From: Bacillota bacterium
GTDB taxonomy: Bacteria; Bacillota; UBA4882; UBA8346
Direction: 5' to 3'
DNA: 54,276 nt
NCBI GenBank assembly: GCA_023415835.1
Contig: JAEZJK010000046.1
Location: 1 to 54,276, forward strand
Shown: one piece after another, positions 50,853 to 54,276 of the stretch
Numbering within the stretch: the first letter of the stretch is position 1
Layout of the letters: each line of letters begins with the position of its first letter
Program-made: the position numbers and the translations under genes
The notes under the pieces: generated by a model
Seen by the model: only the letters and a program-made list of their open reading frames with translations
Told to the model about the DNA's origin: nothing
The model's database searches: none

Positions 50853-52037
50853 TCATTTCCCTAAAATCGCCCTGCCAAATGCTTTTCCGAACTCCATTGC
50901 ATTACTAAAATCGGCTTCAGTCGGGATTAATACCGGCTTGACAGTGGAGTTGATTACCTTAAACTTCATCGCCGCCAACCTGCTTTCCAGGTTTGGGACA
51001 GCTTCCCCGCTCCAACCATAGGAACCAAAAGCAGCGCCTAATTTCCCTTTCAAACTCAAAGTTGCCAGGCTGCTTAAAAGGTCGTGAACCGGTTTTACGG
51101 CGTCGCCGTTGATGGTTGGAGAACCTACCACTAGCCCTTTCGAGCCTTCGATCCGATCAATCAAATCAGCCACCGGAGCTTCCAGCAAATTATAGTTCTC
51201 GGCTTCCACCCCTGATTGCCTGATTCCATCAGCGATCTTTTCGGCTAATTGGGCGGTGTTCCCGTATGCGGAGACATAAGCGATGATAGCCCGGTCACGC
51301 TCCGGATTGGCAGTGCTCCAATCGCGGTAGCATTTGATATATTCCGGAATATCGCGCCGGATCACCGGACCATGTCCGGGAGCTACGATTTTTAACGGAT
51401 ACTTATCCAACTTTTCCAATGCTTGAAGCACATAGCGCTTAAAAGGGCGCATGATATGGTCAAAATAATATTTAAAGTCGTTAAAAAAGCCGGATCCAAG
51501 ATCGCCAAAGAGCATTGGGTCAGCATAATGGGAACCCAAAAAATCGCAATCGAATAAAATCTGATCTTCGGCCAAATAGGTAAACATGCTATCCGGCCAA
51601 TGTAAAAACGGAGCCGAGATAAATCGGAGCGTTTTCCCGCCTAGATCAATTTGATCGCCATCCCCAACTTTAATCAAATTTGGCTCATAATTTAAAATAT
51701 TCTTGATAAAATGCTCGCCGGTTTTGGAGACGACAACTTTTGCCTCAGGAGCTAGCTTTAAGAGTTCGCCGATGCTTCCGGAGTGGTCGGGCTCCATATG
51801 GTTTAGGACAATATACTTGATTTGAGATGGGTCTGCAACTGATTTAATATTGGCAAGGAATTCATCAAAAAAGCCGTTTTTAACGGTCTCAATTACTGCA
51901 ATGCCTTGAGAACCTTTAACTATGTATGAATTATAGCTGGTGCCGTGTTCGGCGCGCATAATAATGTCAAATATCCGCAAGTCGGGATCGAGCACCCCTA
52001 CCCACCAGACATTTTGAGCCAATTCGTACGTTTTCAA
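50853..52037 (-). CDS. fprA: FprA-family A-type flavoprotein (flavodiiron protein)
   Basis: Reduces O2 to water or NO to N2O, protecting anaerobes. About 394 residues: a beta-lactamase-like diiron domain with NHMEPDHSG (HxExD-H ligands), APFLHWPDSMFTYL and PGHGPVIR, then a flavodoxin domain starting AIIAYVSAYGNTAQLAEKIADG with FMN loops (SPTINGDAVKP, GSYGWSGEA). Preferred start is the TTG at 52037, 7 nt after GAGG; the frame at 52046 (GTG) would overlap the site. It follows rubredoxin, its electron donor, by about 15 nt. Confidence 0.95.
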   Translation of the reverse strand: MKTYELAQNVWWVGVLDPDLRIFDIIMRAEHGTSYNSYIVKGSQGIAVIETVKNGFFDEFLANIKSVADPSQIKYIVLNHMEPDHSGSIGELLKLAPEAKVVVSKTGEHFIKNILNYEPNLIKVGDGDQIDLGGKTLRFISAPFLHWPDSMFTYLAEDQILFDCDFLGSHYADPMLFGDLGSGFFNDFKYYFDHIMRPFKRYVLQALEKLDKYPLKIVAPGHGPVIRRDIPEYIKCYRDWSTANPERDRAIIAYVSAYGNTAQLAEKIADGIRQSGVEAENYNLLEAPVADLIDRIEGSKGLVVGSPTINGDAVKPVHDLLSSLATLSLKGKLGAAFGSYGWSGEAVPNLESRLAAMKFKVINSTVKPVLIPTEADFSNAMEFGKAFGRAILGK

Positions 52038-52052
52038 AGAGAACACCTCGGT

Positions 52053-52211
52053 TTATAAGGGTTGGAACATGTCCTTACCTGCGCCGCATTCGGGACAGGC
52101 CCAATCATCAGGAAGATCTTCAAATGCTGTACCCGGAGCAATTCCATTGTCCGGATCGCCCGCCGCCGGATCATAAACATAGCCACAAACAGTACATTCC
52201 CACTTCTTCAT
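52053..52211 (-). CDS. Rubredoxin
   Basis: 52-residue electron-transfer protein with one Fe(Cys)4 centre: CTVCGYVYDP and CPECGAGKD supply the four Cys. DWACPECG is the classical end. It is directly upstream of the flavodiiron protein and likely feeds it electrons. AGGAGGCGTAAAGC-ATG start; too short for many gene-finding thresholds. Confidence 0.96.
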   Translation of the reverse strand: MKKWECTVCGYVYDPAAGDPDNGIAPGTAFEDLPDDWACPECGAGKDMFQPL

Positions 52212-52378
52212 GCTTTACGCCTCCTATTTTATTAATTAGAACTAGTATAACCTAACCCATCCGAAATCGCTACAAGAAATTAATTAACATAGTTAAATTT
52301 TAATTTAGATTTTATCTTTTGTCAAGTTAAATATGCTGATGTGGCCATGCTTATCTTAGTTTGAAACGCTAGGGATGT

Positions 52379-53269
52379 CTATTCAGTCAAAAACACATGG
52401 TTTCCAATTCTGGCAGTGACTCGAAGTTTAGCGGAATTAAAAAACCTAATACCCTCCTCTGAAGAGGTCACCGGATTATAAAAATACAATGCGCCGTTAC
52501 TCGGATCTACGCCGTTGATAGCCTCCACTACCGCCCGGCGACAGGATTCACTAGGTTGAATGTACGGCAACTTTGGTACGCTACTGAATTGATTCTCTTG
52601 GTAAACCACACCCCGGACTGAATTGGGAAACTTATAGCTACGCATGCGGTTTAAGACAACCGCCGCTACGGCAACTTGTCCATCGTAAGGTTCACCTCCG
52701 GCCTCAGCCGCAACCAATCTTACCAAGAGATCAAAATCAGCCTCACTAATACTATCCGGAATCTTAACCGACGAGGTTCCCCGGCCGGGAATCCGGAAAT
52801 TGAACGACATGCTTACAATCGGATCCAAAGCTTCCGACTCTGAATGATTGACGATAGCGCTTCCTACTGCCCGTAATTCCATGAGAATAAAAGCGCCGCC
52901 ATTTCGTTTCTTACTTAGGTTGATTTCAACTCCGGTAATGATCTCAGTTTTCTCCTTGAAATCATGCTCCGGCGCAGCTTCGTTCAATAAATCCCGAAAA
53001 CCTAACCCTACGAAAGAACTAATCCGCTGGCCTTTACTCTGTTTATAGGTGAAACCGGCTGACAAATCCCGGTTTTCCCATTGGTAGATCCCGCGTACTG
53101 TCCAACGTTCCGATACCAACCAATTCAACCTAAGCGCTGAGGCGGATAGATGATCATCCTGATAATGCCATTCAATCCCTCCGTTAATAACGGCTAAAAC
53201 CGATAGTTGGAGATTTAATAAGAGTATGGCTGTAATTATGAAGATGATGGTAACGCGCCTTAACAACAT
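52379..53269 (-). CDS. SleB-type cell wall hydrolase with a beta-rich N-terminal domain
   Basis: C-terminal residues about 172-296 form a SleB/hydrolase_2 domain (lytic transglycosylase-like): LVRLVAAEAGGEPYDGQVAVAAVVLNRM with the catalytic Glu, and NGALYFYNPVTS. Residues 1-27 are a signal peptide. Residues about 30-160 are alternating polar/apolar beta strands (LRLNWLVSERWTVRGIYQW, AGFTYKQSKGQRISSFVGLGF, SMSFNFRIP), like an outer-membrane barrel or a beta-sandwich. Start chosen at the ATG 53269, right after GGAGG. Spore-cortex or cell-wall remodelling is likely; the N-domain is unexplained. Confidence 0.88.
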   Translation of the reverse strand: MLLRRVTIIFIITAILLLNLQLSVLAVINGGIEWHYQDDHLSASALRLNWLVSERWTVRGIYQWENRDLSAGFTYKQSKGQRISSFVGLGFRDLLNEAAPEHDFKEKTEIITGVEINLSKKRNGGAFILMELRAVGSAIVNHSESEALDPIVSMSFNFRIPGRGTSSVKIPDSISEADFDLLVRLVAAEAGGEPYDGQVAVAAVVLNRMRSYKFPNSVRGVVYQENQFSSVPKLPYIQPSESCRRAVVEAINGVDPSNGALYFYNPVTSSEEGIRFFNSAKLRVTARIGNHVFLTE

Positions 53270-53606
53270 GATACCTCCGGCATTGCCGATAAAATTAAAC
53301 ATTCACCATAATATTCGGTTAATTATCCAAAATTCCTAAGCCTCAAAAATGATTAACTGCAACAAAAAACCGCCTCAATAGACGGTTTCCTATATTAATA
53401 GTATTACGGATCCATCGGCCATAAAAATTATATATCTACAATGGTTTTAAGTCACCGCTTGTTTCTCCCTAACTAAAACCTATGGCTAAATAGCTCTGGG
53501 GCAATCCTGACAAGATCCATTGGCAGAAAAACATTAATCCTTATAAAAGTGCAGAGTTGAGCAAATATGTTTTGCTGAGCGCCACTGAAATAAGATGTTA
53601 TTGTTA
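53270..53606. other. Intergenic region between sleB and the SIS isomerase
   Basis: No gene is seen. A minus-strand terminator (AAACCG...CGGTTTTTTG, 53367-53388) lies inside; the AT-rich stretch before sleB is the presumed promoter region. Confidence 0.5.
53361..53388 (-). terminator. Terminator between the SIS gene and sleB
   Basis: On the minus strand AAACCG, 10-nt loop, CGGTTT followed by TTTG, about 220 nt after the SIS gene stop. Confidence 0.65.
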
Positions 53607-54215
53607 TTATTCAAAAAATTCCTCTTCCAGCATGGCCGAGAGTAAATGGTAAATAGGCAGATGCAATTCTTGAATCCGGTATGTTTCATCTGCAGGCGCC
53701 TGTATCGTAACATCGCACAATTCTTGGAAACGGCCTCCCGGCTTCCCGGTTAACCCAATGGTTTTTAAACCAATTGACTTGGCAATTATTATAGCCCGAA
53801 TGATATTGGTTGATAAACCCGAAGTGCTAATCGCCATTAGGGCGTCGCCGGGTACGCCATATCCCAGGACTTGTTGTGCGAATACTTGATCAGCAGAGAG
53901 ATCATTGCTGATTGCCGATATTAGGGCTGCATTGCTAGTCAAAGGTATTACCGGTAGGCTTCCTTGAAGTTGCTCCACCCATTCAACTTGCCCAGCTAAA
54001 TTAGTAATCTGCGCAACCAACTCCTGGGTTAAATGCCTCTGTTTATGGAACCCTTTCATTAACTCTCCGCTGATATGTTCGGCGTCCGCTGCACTCCCGC
54101 CATTACCGCATACCAATAGCTTTCCACCACTAATGAAGGCCAGCTTGAGAATAAATATCCCCCGGCACAGCCGGGGGTTTTTCATTAACGGGCATAGCCC
54201 TTTATTACTAGCCAC
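53607..54215 (-). CDS. GmhA-like SIS-domain phosphosugar isomerase, N-terminus altered
   Basis: SIS-domain isomerase related to phosphoheptose isomerase GmhA: GGKLLVCGNGGSAADAEHISGELMKGF, VIPLTSNAALISAISND, GDALMAISTSGLSTNIIRAI and a C-terminal ETYRIQELHLPIYHLL. Relatives have an N-terminal helix of about 30-40 residues before GGK. Here that region (MASNKGLCPLMKNPRLCRG) is encoded by a hairpin repeat, and the native sequence resumes at about ILKLAFISGGK. The GTG start at 54215 has no ribosome site. The protein may be made from another start, or the gene is broken. Confidence 0.75.
   Translation of the reverse strand: MASNKGLCPLMKNPRLCRGIFILKLAFISGGKLLVCGNGGSAADAEHISGELMKGFHKQRHLTQELVAQITNLAGQVEWVEQLQGSLPVIPLTSNAALISAISNDLSADQVFAQQVLGYGVPGDALMAISTSGLSTNIIRAIIIAKSIGLKTIGLTGKPGGRFQELCDVTIQAPADETYRIQELHLPIYHLLSAMLEEEFFE
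54159..54177. repeat. Hairpin repeat inside the SIS reading frame
   Basis: CCCCCGGCACAGCCGGGGG, a perfect 8-bp stem with a short loop, followed on the plus strand by TTTTTCATT as in a terminator. It lies within the N-terminal codons of the isomerase frame. Confidence 0.75.
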
Positions 54216-54276
54216 GCCTAAACGGCGTTGGTACGATCTGCCACACGCGATAAGCTTGTTACTTGCTACCCGTAAA

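Overview
The window looks like a chromosomal segment of an anaerobic Bacillota (Firmicutes) bacterium of moderate G+C. Supporting points are strong GGAGG-type ribosome binding sites, a T-box leader in front of valS, the order sua5 - LMW phosphatase - upp - atp operon known from Bacillus, an Rnf complex and a rubredoxin/FprA pair. Three proteins hint at a diderm envelope: a solute-binding protein with a plain cleavable signal peptide instead of a lipobox, a secreted DUF3108-like protein, and a SleB hydrolase with a beta-strand-rich N-terminal half. The exact lineage cannot be fixed by reading alone.

Layout. (1) 1-4678, minus strand: start of rnfD, rnfC, pyrimidine-nucleoside phosphorylase and phosphopentomutase. 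(2) 4795-20111: a large catabolic locus. A divergent IclR regulator faces a minus-strand series: a D-threonine aldolase-like PLP enzyme, D-aminoacylase, a RidA pseudogene, an ABC importer (binding protein and two permeases, no ATPase), an EamA transporter, a creatininase-family hydrolase, a DapA-like lyase, a SelA-like PLP enzyme, two tandem paralogous amidohydrolases around an intact RidA, and an HpcH/HpaI-type aldolase. Three copies of one 21-bp operator-like palindrome link the regulator to the locus. The parts suggest import of an N-acylated or cyclised D-amino-acid-like compound, hydrolysis, PLP-dependent elimination, RidA clean-up of the reactive intermediate and aldol cleavage; the substrate is unknown.

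(3) 20426-26872: DUF47 protein plus a phosphate transporter that stops half way, valS with a complete T-box leader, and unknown membrane proteins. (4) 26873-32215: stand-alone AICAR transformylase, a small nested-palindrome MITE-like element, a five-repeat LysM protein, membrane-anchored cyclophilin and a degenerate nucleotidyltransferase. (5) 32385-43487: complete F1Fo ATP synthase operon (atpZ, atpI-like, B, E, F, H, A, G, D, C), upp, an LMW phosphatase with a long coiled-coil insertion, a zinc-ribbon micro-gene, a DUF3108-like protein and Sua5. The c subunit has an Asp where Na+ rings have Gln, giving a two-carboxylate site, and has lost the TM1 glycine motif. An 89-bp repeat lies between atpE and atpF and again near 41.4 kb.

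(6) 43488-48607: a large glutamine synthetase followed by a mobile-element graveyard: half of the MITE, a roughly 300-bp inverted-repeat element, an IS256-family copy with two indels, an IS3-type remnant and a truncated SpvB-like protein. (7) 48882-54276: a small helical protein, DUF2156, DsrE-like, FprA and rubredoxin, SleB, and a GmhA-like isomerase whose N-terminus runs into a hairpin repeat.

Most genes have clear family assignments. The most unusual items are the IclR-controlled D-amino-acid-type locus with its operators, the two-carboxylate c-ring, the phosphatase with a coiled-coil insert, the half-size phosphate transporter and the dispersed palindromic repeats. No tRNA, rRNA or CRISPR array was seen.
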